DNA of 50,273 bases. Source: Verrucomicrobiales bacterium. GTDB lineage: Bacteria; Verrucomicrobiota; Verrucomicrobiia; Verrucomicrobiales; DEV007. This document shows positions 35,105 through 43,799 of the stretch, one piece after another. The notes under the pieces are model-generated. The model did not search any database. It was not told the DNA's origin and worked only from the letters and a program-made list of their open reading frames with translations. The stretch lies in contig JARGOD010000008.1 in assembly GCA_029210205.1 (NCBI GenBank), positions 7,544 through 57,816 on the forward strand. Direction: 5' to 3'. The position numbers were made by a program, and so were the translations under genes. Every line of letters starts with the position of its first letter. The stretch's first letter is position 1.

Positions 35105-36187
35105 ATGAAACTCATCACCCGAATTTCACTCCTCGTCGCCATCGCGACCATACCCCTGTCTTCTCAGGCTCAAAATTCCGCCCGGGAAGCCCTCGGAATC
35201 ATCTCGACTCAATACGGACCCAACGCCTCACAATGGATCGCTGAAATTAGTGGGAGTGGCGGGGTTCCTCAGCCTTTCGAATGGGATGTCGTCGCCTTCG
35301 ATGATCGTGCGCCACGTCTTCTCTATCGCTTTCGCACCGCAGGGGGACGTGCCTCTGATTTGGGCGTCGATCGGCAGTTTTATCCGGAATACGCCCCCGC
35401 CGGCTACTTCAGTGCAAACCAGATCGGAGTGGACAGTGTGGCCGCTTTCACCATTGCCGAAGGGGAAGCCCGCAAGGCCAAAATGGCATTCGACAGCTGC
35501 AATTACCTTCTGCGAGTCCGCGACTTTTCCACTGAACCTTTCTGGCGTCTTGACCTTGTCGATGTGCGACGTGCTATTGTCGGAAGAATCTATTTGTCTG
35601 CTAATAGTGGCGCGGTCTACAGGACGATCTGGATCTATCGCGATCAAAGGGCAAGACCTGACGGCGAGCCACTAATCATCGACTCCTCCGCGCCAACGCA
35701 ACGCTCGCTTACCACAGGCATCACCGGCGGTGATATCCCGGCACGCACACCTTCTCCCGGAGAAAGCCCAGGCATCGTTCAAACGGTCCCTCCTGCTATG
35801 GCTCCTTCTTTCCCTGCCCCTGAACAGGGAGATACCGGAATCACCGGAGCTCCGGCACCCCCTGCCACGCCTCAAATGACTTCGCCATCGATTTCGGGGA
35901 TACCGCCGGCTACGTCGTCGCCGCAAGTCTTCCGCCCCGTCGATCCTAATGGCCGCGTCATAGACAGCGCAGGGTCAATCCCGGATCCCCCGGCAATCAC
36001 TTCACCCTCGACAACCACGGCAATACCTCCGGCAACAACCCAAACAACGCCGAGAAGCGGCATGGCCGACTTGAGAGACGAACCGGCTGCATCTACCCGC
36101 TCCGATCCAACAAAACCGCCGATTGAAGTACCGGCTGGAACCGGCGGATCCAGTGAGCGGATTCCGCCACCTCCGATCCCCCGCTAA
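35105..36187 (+). CDS. Exported protein of unknown function with a proline/serine/threonine-rich tail
   Basis: A 360-residue protein with signal peptide MKLITRISLLVAIATIPLSSQAQ. Residues 25-195 appear ordered: REALGIISTQYGPNASQWIA, FEWDVVAFDDRAPRLLYRF, AFTIAEGEARKAKMAFDSCN, RLDLVDVRRAIVGRIYLSANSG. The alternation of helix and strand with the AEGEARKAK segment recalls a PepSY-like arrangement, but I cannot assign a family. Residues 200-360 are low-complexity (SPGESPGIVQTVPPAMAPS, PPATTQTTPRSG), likely a flexible extracytoplasmic tail. It converges with the cyclase gene, 16 bp away. No operon partner. Confidence 0.65.
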   Translation: MKLITRISLLVAIATIPLSSQAQNSAREALGIISTQYGPNASQWIAEISGSGGVPQPFEWDVVAFDDRAPRLLYRFRTAGGRASDLGVDRQFYPEYAPAGYFSANQIGVDSVAAFTIAEGEARKAKMAFDSCNYLLRVRDFSTEPFWRLDLVDVRRAIVGRIYLSANSGAVYRTIWIYRDQRARPDGEPLIIDSSAPTQRSLTTGITGGDIPARTPSPGESPGIVQTVPPAMAPSFPAPEQGDTGITGAPAPPATPQMTSPSISGIPPATSSPQVFRPVDPNGRVIDSAGSIPDPPAITSPSTTTAIPPATTQTTPRSGMADLRDEPAASTRSDPTKPPIEVPAGTGGSSERIPPPPIPR

Positions 36188-36203
36188 GGTCTGACGTGGT
36201 GAT

Positions 36204-37982
36204 TTAGCTGCGAGGCAAACCGGCACAGGGGGCACGACCAAGTGCTTCCACGGTCCAAATGATGGGATAGCTTCGCTCGAAATACCAAAGCCGGGCAAAG
36301 TAAAACCCAATTGGGCTAGGTATGAAACGGGTTCCATTTCCCGTTTCTTGAAGGAGCCATGCCACTCCCCGGGTCACGTTTTCCAAGGCCTCACGCCTCC
36401 ATGCAAGGCTCGCCACGGCTAGAGCTGTTTCTTCGATAGTGGACGGAGTGACATCTTTTGCAGCACCCCATCCGCCGTCCATATTCTGATTCGCGATGAG
36501 CCAACCGGCGCCACGATCAGCTAGACCGACTTCTCCAATTTCATCAAGGGCCCGCACCACCATTGCAGTTCCATACGTCGGATTCTCCTCGTCGACGATT
36601 CGATACTGATTACCAAACCAGAGAGGCGACCAGGAGCCGTCGGCCCGCTGTTTTTTCTTCAAGTAGCGGAGCGCTCTTGCCTTTGATTCCTCGATTCGTT
36701 TAGCGACTTCGGGGGACATCCGGTCCTGCCACTGGTGCCAGGCCCGGAGTGTGTGAGCCGTCAGATCTTCCGACGATCTATCAAAAGGAAGGGCCCCCCA
36801 ACCACGACAGAAAGTCGGAATTCCACCATCACGATTCTGAAGGTCGAGTAGCCAAACGACACCCTTTCCCGCTGCTTTTTGAATTTCCGCAGCACGATCC
36901 CCTCGATCCAAATAATCGATCGCGAGAAGCGCGCCCGGAGTATCATCTGCATCAGGAACGCCACCGGAGAGATCCGTCCAGGCCCAGCCACCGGGAGCAC
37001 TGTTCGTAAAAGGATGAACCTCCTCGTATTGCTGACCAAGAAGCCAGTCGAGCACGGCGTTTTCACCCTCAAATAGGATTGGCCGCTCAGATAGGGTTGC
37101 GTTATTGACCTGACCCTCTTGAGTCTCCGCAAGCGCTTTGACCGAGAGGGTCGTCGACCAGGTCGCGAGGTTGGTATCGATCGGCCAGCTTCCATCGGCG
37201 CGAACAGTATCGAGCAGAAAGTGGACACTTCGTTTCACAACAGGATGATCATTTTCCCCTGCGGCAACGAGCGCCATCGTTACGAAACTGGTGAGGGGAG
37301 CTGCCTCAAGAAATCCTCCTGAAGACGGCTGAATTTCCTCGAGGAGTCGAGAAACCCGCGGCCAGAATGGATGCGGAAAACAACCGGCCCAACTTTTCCG
37401 GTATCCAGCGTAGCCAATTGCGATCAGCGCGGGAAGGGCGTAGCTCACGACAGGCAGCCGCATTATCGCGAACCACTCTCTGGGAAAAGCAGCAAGTTCG
37501 AATGGCAATCGCAGGACAAGTCGCCAACCTTTGGGTCCCAGCGTGCCGCATATCGCGCACAACATCAGGATGGGTACCGAGAAAGTTCGATCTTTCCCAT
37601 AGCGGGCTTTCACTGTCTCCGCAATGAGGCCGGGATTCATCGAACCAACGTAGTCACGGATCCACGAACGGGCGCTATCGATGGAGAGGATTGCAGCATC
37701 GCCGCCGAAACGGGTCAGTGCTGACCAGCAAAGGAGCGTCGTGGAAATGTTGGAAAAACTTTTCGTAGTGTCCCCCCAGCCTCCATCATCGTTTTGATTT
37801 GCGATGAGCCAGCCTGTCGCCTTGAAAACCTCTTCCTTATATTTTTCAGAATCGACACACCCAAGGGCGACGAGTGCGGTGGCGGTGGAGAGAGCTGAAG
37901 TTGATAGCTCACCTTCCCAGTGACCAGCTTCGACTCTTTCTTCGAGAAGGCGTCGTCGGGCGTTTTGGAGAGCTTCAATCAT
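36204..37982 (-). CDS. Squalene-hopene-cyclase-like (class II terpene cyclase) protein
   Basis: A 592-residue protein. QW-type repeats appear at NQNDDGGWGDT, QNRDGGIPTFCRGWG, KKKQRADGSWSPLWFGN and NQNMDGGWGAAKDV. The decisive motif is GGVPDADDTPGALLAI, a DxDD (residues 344-347) that supplies the acid protonating the isoprenoid in class II cyclases. NPTYGTAMVVRAL and the C-terminal YFERSYPIIWTVEALGR also match SHC ends. It is shorter than typical SHC (about 630-720 residues), and the hydrophobic segment around residues 130-195 may serve as the membrane-contact region. It follows the prenyltransferase-beta-like gene by 4 bp. Hopanoid or another polycyclic product is inferred; the substrate may differ from squalene. 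Confidence 0.75.
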   Translation of the reverse strand: MIEALQNARRRLLEERVEAGHWEGELSTSALSTATALVALGCVDSEKYKEEVFKATGWLIANQNDDGGWGDTTKSFSNISTTLLCWSALTRFGGDAAILSIDSARSWIRDYVGSMNPGLIAETVKARYGKDRTFSVPILMLCAICGTLGPKGWRLVLRLPFELAAFPREWFAIMRLPVVSYALPALIAIGYAGYRKSWAGCFPHPFWPRVSRLLEEIQPSSGGFLEAAPLTSFVTMALVAAGENDHPVVKRSVHFLLDTVRADGSWPIDTNLATWSTTLSVKALAETQEGQVNNATLSERPILFEGENAVLDWLLGQQYEEVHPFTNSAPGGWAWTDLSGGVPDADDTPGALLAIDYLDRGDRAAEIQKAAGKGVVWLLDLQNRDGGIPTFCRGWGALPFDRSSEDLTAHTLRAWHQWQDRMSPEVAKRIEESKARALRYLKKKQRADGSWSPLWFGNQYRIVDEENPTYGTAMVVRALDEIGEVGLADRGAGWLIANQNMDGGWGAAKDVTPSTIEETALAVASLAWRREALENVTRGVAWLLQETGNGTRFIPSPIGFYFARLWYFERSYPIIWTVEALGRAPCAGLPRS

Positions 37983-37986
37983 CTCT

Positions 37987-38874
37987 TCAAAGAGCTAGAT
38001 GGCCGAGCGCTAGGAGTCCGTAGTAGGTATATTCAATGTCGAGATCGTCATCGTCCCAAGTCCCATGAAACCCGCCTGCGGCCGTCCAGAGACTGTCGAC
38101 AAAATCGAGGACGCGATCCTTTTTTTCCTCAAATGAAATCTGAAGACCGTCCAGGGCATGCAATGCCACTGCTGTCGAAAGGAGATCCGGTAACGGAGCC
38201 ATCGGAAAGGGAAGAAATCCGCCAGTGGGATGGAGAGAATTCAGAATCCAACCCGGGGTATCATCGGGAATAGGGAGTCGTAAATTTCGACAGAGCGTGA
38301 CTGCGGCTGCGGTAGCAGGAACGTTGGGAATAGGCAACTCGACATCGTTGGCCCAGGCGCCACCCTCGACTTCGAGCTGTTTCAATGAACGGGCGACACC
38401 CTCAGCATCGGGAACGGGTTGCCCGTGATCGGCATAGGCGCCATAGGCCAAAAAACATGCATATGCCGAGCCGGTTTCAGCCTCATCACTCTGATTGTAA
38501 CCGCCATCGGCAGTTCGGTATTTTTCAATGGCAAGAAATACAGGAGCAAGAGTGCTAGCGGTCGGTTTTTCTGCCAATGCGGAAAAACACCGGGCGAGGC
38601 AGCAAAGGTGAACAAAATCGAGAGCTGCAAGTTGGGACAATTTGGAGGTCAGAAAACTGCTCAGTTTTTCTTCAGGTAACTCAGCTTGCAGCGCCGTGAG
38701 ACAGTCTATCGCGAAACTGGTGTAATAAAGATCAGGATCACCATCACGATCGCAAAACCCTCCCTCGACATGAGCCTGTGAAAGGACGAAGTCGCGGATC
38801 AGTTGACTGGCTTCGTCACCCAATACGGTTGGAGCCAGACGCGCGACTTGCAGCATTTCGAGTCGCAGGGACAT
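37987..38874 (-). CDS. Prenyltransferase-beta/terpene-cyclase-barrel-like protein
   Basis: A 295-residue protein from the ATG at 38874 (a GTG at 38877 directly precedes it). It is built from alpha-alpha barrel repeats: VEGGFCDRDGDPDLYYTSFA, YRTADGGYNQSDEAETGSAYA, VEGGAWANDVELPIPN, LHPTGGFLPFP, and GGFHGTWDDDDLDIEYTYYG. The spacing resembles the beta subunit of protein prenyltransferases, but the third zinc ligand (His in the eukaryotic D-x-x-H-T block) is Tyr here (IEYTYYG), and DxDD is not used as in cyclases. It is probably a non-catalytic barrel or an enzyme of a different type. It is sandwiched between a lipoprotein gene and the cyclase gene, with near-zero spacing on both sides. Confidence 0.7.
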   Translation of the reverse strand: MSLRLEMLQVARLAPTVLGDEASQLIRDFVLSQAHVEGGFCDRDGDPDLYYTSFAIDCLTALQAELPEEKLSSFLTSKLSQLAALDFVHLCCLARCFSALAEKPTASTLAPVFLAIEKYRTADGGYNQSDEAETGSAYACFLAYGAYADHGQPVPDAEGVARSLKQLEVEGGAWANDVELPIPNVPATAAAVTLCRNLRLPIPDDTPGWILNSLHPTGGFLPFPMAPLPDLLSTAVALHALDGLQISFEEKKDRVLDFVDSLWTAAGGFHGTWDDDDLDIEYTYYGLLALGHLAL

Positions 38875-38877
38875 CAC

Positions 38878-39468
38878 TCAATTTCCCGAAACGAGCATCT
38901 CGTTCTTAATATCTTGGAGATACGGACCAGCAAAGATGTTGATCGCCAACTCCTGAAAAAGGCGGAGACTTCTTTGGTCCTTACATTTCCCCTTCAGAAT
39001 CACGATACCCTCTTTATAAGCGACATAAGGCTCTTCGATTTCCGTGAAATAAGGAATGAGAAACCCAACACTGACACGATTTCCCCACCCGACAGGATAG
39101 CGGTGGGCTTCAACGACGAGTTGGTCGTCCACTTTGAAATCCGGCATGTCTCGTGCGAAGTCGTCTGCGATTCGCTTTTTCTGAAGGCGACTCTTCAATG
39201 CTCCCTGAATGATGATGGTGTCGCCCTGAAGGTAAACTTCCAGTTCCGGATACGTGAACTCAGGCGGTTCAGCTTCAGGTTCTGGAGCAGAAGTAGTCGT
39301 GGGCGTCTCGTTGACGACCGGACCACCGGAACTCACGAGCGTTCCGTTCACCTCAGGTGCTGAAGATTCCGGAGCCGCCAATTCCGGTTTCTCACAGGAG
39401 ACAAAAAACAAACCACCGATAAGGATGCCGGGAATCAGTAAGGTGTGAAGTAAGGTTTTCGTCATCAT
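38878..39468 (-). CDS. Lipoprotein with two BON-like folds
   Basis: A 196-residue protein with an N-terminal lipobox (LFFVSC, Cys25) predicting an outer- or inner-membrane lipoprotein. A proline/serine/threonine linker reaches about residue 70. Two beta-alpha units follow: YLQGDTIIIQGALKSRLQKKRIADDFARD and YKEGIVILKGKCKDQRSLRLFQELAINI. The repeated G-x-V/I-x-L-x-G-x pattern resembles BON domains, which bind phospholipid membranes. I am moderately sure of that fold. The stop codon TGA abuts the GTG/ATG start of the next gene, so this is the first gene of the cyclase cluster. Confidence 0.65.
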   Translation of the reverse strand: MMTKTLLHTLLIPGILIGGLFFVSCEKPELAAPESSAPEVNGTLVSSGGPVVNETPTTTSAPEPEAEPPEFTYPELEVYLQGDTIIIQGALKSRLQKKRIADDFARDMPDFKVDDQLVVEAHRYPVGWGNRVSVGFLIPYFTEIEEPYVAYKEGIVILKGKCKDQRSLRLFQELAINIFAGPYLQDIKNEMLVSGN

Positions 39469-39552
39469 TGATGTTTTCAGATTGGCTCAGGGAAGTTAAA
39501 GAGTGATGCTTTCATCGTGCCAAGTCCAGAAATTGTCGATACACAAAGCAAC

Positions 39553-40974
39553 ATGAATTCAGTTTACGATTTTTTAGTTATCGGAGGTGGAAGCGCAGGA
39601 TACGCTGCCGCACGAACTGCTCACGATCTCGGAATGAAGACAGCAGTGATTGACGGCGCTGATGAGCTGGGCGGGCTCTGTATTCTCCGCGGCTGCATGC
39701 CATCGAAAACACTGATCGAATCTGCAAATCGTTCCCGTTCGATGCGCCGCGCGGACGAATTTGGATTACGAGCCGGCCTGACCGAAGTCCATCCCGCAGA
39801 AATTGTAGCAAGGAAAAGACGACTCATTGGAGAGTTTGCTGAGTATCGACAGGAACAACTCGCCGATGGCCGCTTTGAGCTCATCCGCGGGACAGCCGCT
39901 TTTTCCGGTTCCAAATCTGTCAACGCAACACTTCACGATGGCACCACTCAGGAAATAGAATTCCGTTCTGCACTGATTGCGACCGGCTCGAAAGTGAAAC
40001 GCGTTCCAATTGAAGGGCTCGAGGAAACTGGCTACTGGATAAGCGACAATGTCCTTGAGGCGGAATCCATCCCCAACAGCATCGTAGTGCTGGGCGGAGG
40101 CGCCATCGCCCTTGAAATGGCCTGCTACCTTGAGGGAATCGGACGGGAAGTCACCGTGATTCAGCGGAGCGATCAATTACTCTCCGGCTCCGATCTCGAC
40201 GTGGCAAAAGCCCTTGAGGAGGCGCTGCAAACCCGTCAAAACCTGACGATACATACCGGAACGTCCCTGAAACGCGTTTTCCGCGACGACGCTTCCGGAG
40301 AGAAAGCTGTCGTTTTTGAAAAGGATGGAGAAGAGGTCACCGTGATGGCAGGAGAAATTCTTCAGGCACTGGGTCGAACTCCCAACACGGGCACTCTCGC
40401 GCTAGATCAGGCAGGCGTGAAATTGAACGATAAGAGCTCGCACATTTCCTGTGATCTCTCACAACTTACCTCTTCTCCCCATATTTACGGAGCCGGTGAC
40501 GCCTGCGGGCCACACGAAATCGTCCATATCGCAATTGAACAGGGAGAACTGGCAGCTCATAACGCAGCGGTGGACCTCGGATTCACTTCGGAACCTAAGA
40601 AGACAATCAGCTACCGGCTCAAACTTCTCGGGATTTTCACTGATCCTTCTGTCGCAATGGTGGGAATGTCAGAGGAAGACGCCAAAAAAGAGGGCCGGAA
40701 TTTTGCTACCGCCACTTATCCGTTCAACGATCACGGAAAATCGATGGTCATGGGTGAAACCCATGGCTTTGTGAAGATGATGGCAGACGCCGAAACGGGC
40801 GAAATCCTTGGTGCTTCGGTAGTTGGGCCAGAAGCGGTGGAAATTATTCACGAACTTGTTGTCGCCATGCATTTCCGATCCACGACCAATGAATTTCTAA
40901 AAATTCCTCATTATCACCCGACTTTGAGCGAAATATGGTCATATCCGGCAGAAGATCTTTTAATTTCCGAATGA
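39553..40974 (+). CDS. FAD-dependent pyridine nucleotide-disulfide oxidoreductase (dihydrolipoamide dehydrogenase/mercuric reductase type)
   Basis: A 473-residue enzyme from the ATG at 39553; an in-frame codon at 39517 adds twelve residues before the Rossmann strand. MNSVYDFLVIGGGSAGYAAA is the FAD-binding start. GGLCILRGCMPSKTL carries the redox disulfide Cys43/Cys48. IVVLGGGAIALEMACYLEGIG is the NAD(P)H-binding Rossmann motif, and HIYGAGDACG is the second FAD motif. The C-terminal HYHPTLSEIW supplies the catalytic His-Glu pair for the partner subunit. It could be a dihydrolipoamide dehydrogenase or a relative; no E2 or mer genes are nearby and no N-terminal heavy-metal domain exists. Confidence 0.85.
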   Translation: MNSVYDFLVIGGGSAGYAAARTAHDLGMKTAVIDGADELGGLCILRGCMPSKTLIESANRSRSMRRADEFGLRAGLTEVHPAEIVARKRRLIGEFAEYRQEQLADGRFELIRGTAAFSGSKSVNATLHDGTTQEIEFRSALIATGSKVKRVPIEGLEETGYWISDNVLEAESIPNSIVVLGGGAIALEMACYLEGIGREVTVIQRSDQLLSGSDLDVAKALEEALQTRQNLTIHTGTSLKRVFRDDASGEKAVVFEKDGEEVTVMAGEILQALGRTPNTGTLALDQAGVKLNDKSSHISCDLSQLTSSPHIYGAGDACGPHEIVHIAIEQGELAAHNAAVDLGFTSEPKKTISYRLKLLGIFTDPSVAMVGMSEEDAKKEGRNFATATYPFNDHGKSMVMGETHGFVKMMADAETGEILGASVVGPEAVEIIHELVVAMHFRSTTNEFLKIPHYHPTLSEIWSYPAEDLLISE

Positions 40975-40980
40975 TTATTG

Positions 40981-40986
40981 TATAAT
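40981..40986 (+). promoter_or_regulatory. Candidate -10 box for the first bactofilin gene
   Basis: A perfect TATAAT in AT-rich sequence, 60 bp upstream of the bactofilin GTG. At the expected distance there is only a weak -35 (TTTTAA at 40958-40963, three matches to TTGACA). Confidence 0.4.
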
Positions 40987-41045
40987 TCGTCGGAAGGTTA
41001 GGAATTCGCCTTAACCTCAAGATATAAATTTAAAACTTTCTCGCC

Positions 41046-41561
41046 GTGCTTAAGCAAATCATCAACCAAGACGACGAACCGAACTCCGGTGACAAATCTT
41101 CAGCTCCTTCGGGCAGCGGAACTTCGAGCAGCAAACCGAAAGGCACTTCCTCATCCATGACTTCAAGTAAAAACATTCTCTCCAGCGACGTTGAAATCAA
41201 AGGTAAGCTTCGTTTCTCAAACGATCTCATCATCGATGGTCGCATCGAGGGCGAGGTCAATTCCGAAGGTGATCTCACCGTCGGTGAGAACGCGCAGATT
41301 GTCGGTGACATCAAGACCCGTTCCGTTGTCGTTTTCGGCAAGGTTCACGGAAACATCACCGTCACAGATCGCTGCGAACTTAAGCAGAATGCGGAACTTC
41401 ACGGAGATGTGGTTGCCGGTAAATTGGCAATCGAAGAAGGCGCCGCTTTCATGGGTGCTTCAACGGTAGGCGCTCCAGCGAAGCTCGGAGCATCCAAGCC
41501 GGCTTCTTCACCGGCCCAAAGCTCCGGAGGCTCCCCTTCCGGTGGCGAAGGCCCAAAGTAA
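41046..41561 (+). CDS. Bactofilin family cytoskeletal protein
   Basis: A 171-residue protein starting at GTG 41046. A flexible serine/glycine-rich head (about residues 10-38) leads to a single DUF583 beta-helix: DVEIKGKLRFSNDLIIDGRI, GEVNSEGDLTVGENAQIVGD, SVVVFGKVHGNITVTDRCEL, AELHGDVVAGKLAIEEGAAF. The repeats in G-x-I/V-x-G spacing form the polymerising core. Bactofilins assemble into filaments without nucleotide and organise cell shape or stalk and wall synthesis. The tail is disordered (SSPAQSSGGSPSGGEGPK). A strong intrinsic terminator follows, then a second bactofilin-type gene. Confidence 0.9.
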   Translation: MLKQIINQDDEPNSGDKSSAPSGSGTSSSKPKGTSSSMTSSKNILSSDVEIKGKLRFSNDLIIDGRIEGEVNSEGDLTVGENAQIVGDIKTRSVVVFGKVHGNITVTDRCELKQNAELHGDVVAGKLAIEEGAAFMGASTVGAPAKLGASKPASSPAQSSGGSPSGGEGPK

Positions 41562-41612
41562 ATTTCTCACTCACATTAACCCGGGATTCATGATAAGATT
41601 CCGGAGACGGAG

Positions 41613-41641
41613 ACGCGCCGAATCCCTCCGGCGCGTTTTTT
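41613..41641 (+). terminator. Intrinsic terminator after the first bactofilin gene
   Basis: ACGCGCCG pairs perfectly with CGGCGCGT across an 8-nt loop, followed by a run of six Ts. It lies only 25 nt before the next gene's GTG, so the second bactofilin must rely on read-through or a promoter of its own. Confidence 0.85.
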
Positions 41642-41665
41642 GTCTTTGCCCTCTCCGATCACATT

Positions 41666-42823
41666 GTGTTTCGTAAGCTGAACAAGACCAAAAGAATCAC
41701 GCTGACCTGCCCTGCCTGTGGTCACGCGCAAGGGGAACCGTCGCTTGTTATCTCCTCTTTTTGCAAAAGCTGCGGTGAGCACTTCAGGGTCATGAAAGGG
41801 AAGGCAATTCCCAACCCCGGCCTGAGGGTCAGCGGCCTCGCAGAAATGCGAGCGCCTGAAGAGACTCAGGAAGCTCCCTTTATCTGGGACGGTCCCGACG
41901 AGGCATCTGACGAAACAAATGCCTCCGACGAAGCATGGTTAATCTCAGCGGAAGACAAAGAGAGAAAAGCCAAGCCCCTGCCCCGGCCAACAGACGAAAG
42001 CGAAACTATCGAAGAGGGAATTTCAGCCGGTGCCTTTTTCGGTCTCACTGACGACGAGAATGAGGAAACGCAGCCTGCCACTTCGGGCTCACCTTCACTG
42101 GGTCGTCAAGCACAGGGGAAAGAGACTCTTGCTGAAGGTTCGATGGCGGCATTAATCCAATCTCAGGGACCCGTCATTTCCGGTGAGGAAGAGAAAATGC
42201 CGCCTAACTATCAGGCCCCCGACAAACGGCGTCGCGCCGTCGATGCCACAACCGAGCTCGAGGTTCGCTGCTTCCGCTGCTATCACATCCAACACGTTTC
42301 CCGATTTGCTAAATCAACACAGTGCGAACGTTGCAGCGTGTATATCAGTCTCGCAAATTACGAGATCAAAACCCAGAAAACCCACACACTTCGCACTCGA
42401 GGAGACATTGTTATCGGGCGCCGGGGAGGCCTGAGAAAATGCGAGATTGCCTGCCACCACTTGACTGTAAACGGAGTCATTGATGCTCTCGTTGACTGCT
42501 CCGGTGACGCTGTCTTCCGTCACTCCGGTATTGTCCGCGGCAATCTCTACTGTCGGAAACTTCTCATCGAAAAAAACTGCACCGTTGAATTTCCCGATGG
42601 AGTGAAAACTCAACGAGCCGATATTCAGGGACAGCTCATCGGTGATCTCACCTGCTCCGGACCGGTCCGCGTTTCCCGCGCCGGCTCCATCACCGGCGAC
42701 GTCCACGCGGCGGAGATTGATTTAAAAGAAGGCGCCGTCATTTCCGGCGAAAGCCGTGTCGACCCTGACATTTCTACAGAACTACCCGTAAAAATGGGCT
42801 TCAACCCCTCTGTAATCGGATAA
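41666..42823 (+). CDS. Zinc-ribbon-containing bactofilin-like protein
   Basis: A 385-residue protein starting at GTG 41666. An N-terminal zinc ribbon is formed by CPACG (residues 15-19) and CKSCG. A long acidic linker follows (about residues 60-175). A second ribbon is formed by CFRCYHIQH and CERCSVY. The C-terminal 150 residues are a DUF583 beta-helix: TLRTRGDIVIGRRGGLRKCE, LTVNGVIDALVDCSGDAVF, GIVRGNLYCRKLLIEKNCTV, and AGSITGDVHAAEIDLKEGAV. The zinc ribbons could anchor the filament to nucleic acid or protein partners. nadA begins 5 bp after its stop. The architecture is uncommon for bactofilins. Confidence 0.8.
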   Translation: MFRKLNKTKRITLTCPACGHAQGEPSLVISSFCKSCGEHFRVMKGKAIPNPGLRVSGLAEMRAPEETQEAPFIWDGPDEASDETNASDEAWLISAEDKERKAKPLPRPTDESETIEEGISAGAFFGLTDDENEETQPATSGSPSLGRQAQGKETLAEGSMAALIQSQGPVISGEEEKMPPNYQAPDKRRRAVDATTELEVRCFRCYHIQHVSRFAKSTQCERCSVYISLANYEIKTQKTHTLRTRGDIVIGRRGGLRKCEIACHHLTVNGVIDALVDCSGDAVFRHSGIVRGNLYCRKLLIEKNCTVEFPDGVKTQRADIQGQLIGDLTCSGPVRVSRAGSITGDVHAAEIDLKEGAVISGESRVDPDISTELPVKMGFNPSVIG

Positions 42824-42828
42824 CCCCC

Positions 42829-43773
42829 ATGACGACCACTCTAAGTTCAACAGATCTGCGCGCCGACATCCTCGCCCTGAAAAAGGAGCGGAATGCCGTG
42901 ATTCTTGCTCACAACTATCAAATCGCTGAAATCCAGGAAATTGCTGATTATGTCGGTGACTCCCTCGGCCTCGCATTCCGTGCCCAGGAAACAGATGCCG
43001 ATGTGATCGCTTTTTGCGGCGTTCACTTCATGGCAGAAACGGCAAAGATGATCAATCCGGAGAAGACGGTCGTCCTTCCTGATGCCAACGCCGGCTGCTC
43101 TCTGGAGGACTCCTGTCCGGCGGAAGATCTCGGTGCTTTTCTCGAGCAGAATAAGGAAAAGAACTATTATGTGATCACTTACATCAACTCTTCGGCAGCC
43201 GTAAAAGCGCTCTCGGACGTGATCTGCACCAGTGGCAATGCGGTGCGCATCGTTGAAGCGGCTCCCGAGGATCGCCCGATTCTATTTGTCCCCGACCAGA
43301 ATCTGGGTGCCTGGGTTTCCCAGCAGACCGGAAGAGAAATGGATTTCTGGAACGGTAACTGTTACGTCCATGTCGAGTTCACAAGGGACAGTATTCAGCG
43401 GATCAAAGACGAGCACCCAGATGCCGTTACGGTTGCTCACCCCGAGTGCACCACTGCGGTCCGCCTCCTCGCGGATGTCGTTTGTTCAACCGAGAAAATG
43501 GTCGATTTCTGTAAAGAGACTGAATCGCAGAATATCATCGTCGTTACTGAGGCGAACATGCTTCACCGTCTTCGCCGCGAAGTTCCTGACAAAAACCTCA
43601 TTCCCGGCCCGACCGACAACTGCGCCTGCGCCGAGTGTCGCTACATGATGATGAACACGATGGAGAAACTCTATCTTTGCCTTCGCGATCTCAGCCCTCA
43701 GGTGCAGCTCGACGAAACGACACGAGAGCGGGCCAAAGCTCCGATCATGAAAATGTTGGAACTCAGTAAGTGA
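42829..43773 (+). CDS. nadA: Quinolinate synthase
   Basis: A 314-residue enzyme of the usual length. It condenses iminoaspartate with dihydroxyacetone phosphate to quinolinate for NAD synthesis, using one [4Fe-4S] cluster. The likely cluster cysteines are Cys90 in DANAGCSLEDSC, Cys207 in AHPECTTAV, and one of the CACAEC group (Cys265, Cys267, Cys270). Other family blocks include VILAHNYQIAEIQEIADYVG, VDYV-like VIAFCGVHFMAET and TYINSSAAVKAL. It starts 5 bp after the second bactofilin, and a following gene overlaps or abuts its stop. No nadB or nadC lies in the window. Confidence 0.95.
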   Translation: MTTTLSSTDLRADILALKKERNAVILAHNYQIAEIQEIADYVGDSLGLAFRAQETDADVIAFCGVHFMAETAKMINPEKTVVLPDANAGCSLEDSCPAEDLGAFLEQNKEKNYYVITYINSSAAVKALSDVICTSGNAVRIVEAAPEDRPILFVPDQNLGAWVSQQTGREMDFWNGNCYVHVEFTRDSIQRIKDEHPDAVTVAHPECTTAVRLLADVVCSTEKMVDFCKETESQNIIVVTEANMLHRLRREVPDKNLIPGPTDNCACAECRYMMMNTMEKLYLCLRDLSPQVQLDETTRERAKAPIMKMLELSK

Positions 43774-43799
43774 GCCGAGATTTAAGCGTCTATTGCAGC

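Noticed and set aside
36204-38877. The two barrel proteins as one cyclase gene split by a frameshift or stop
   Set aside because: Each has its own complete set of barrel repeats, a proper start and a 4-bp gap in a different frame; joining them would make a protein much larger than known cyclases.
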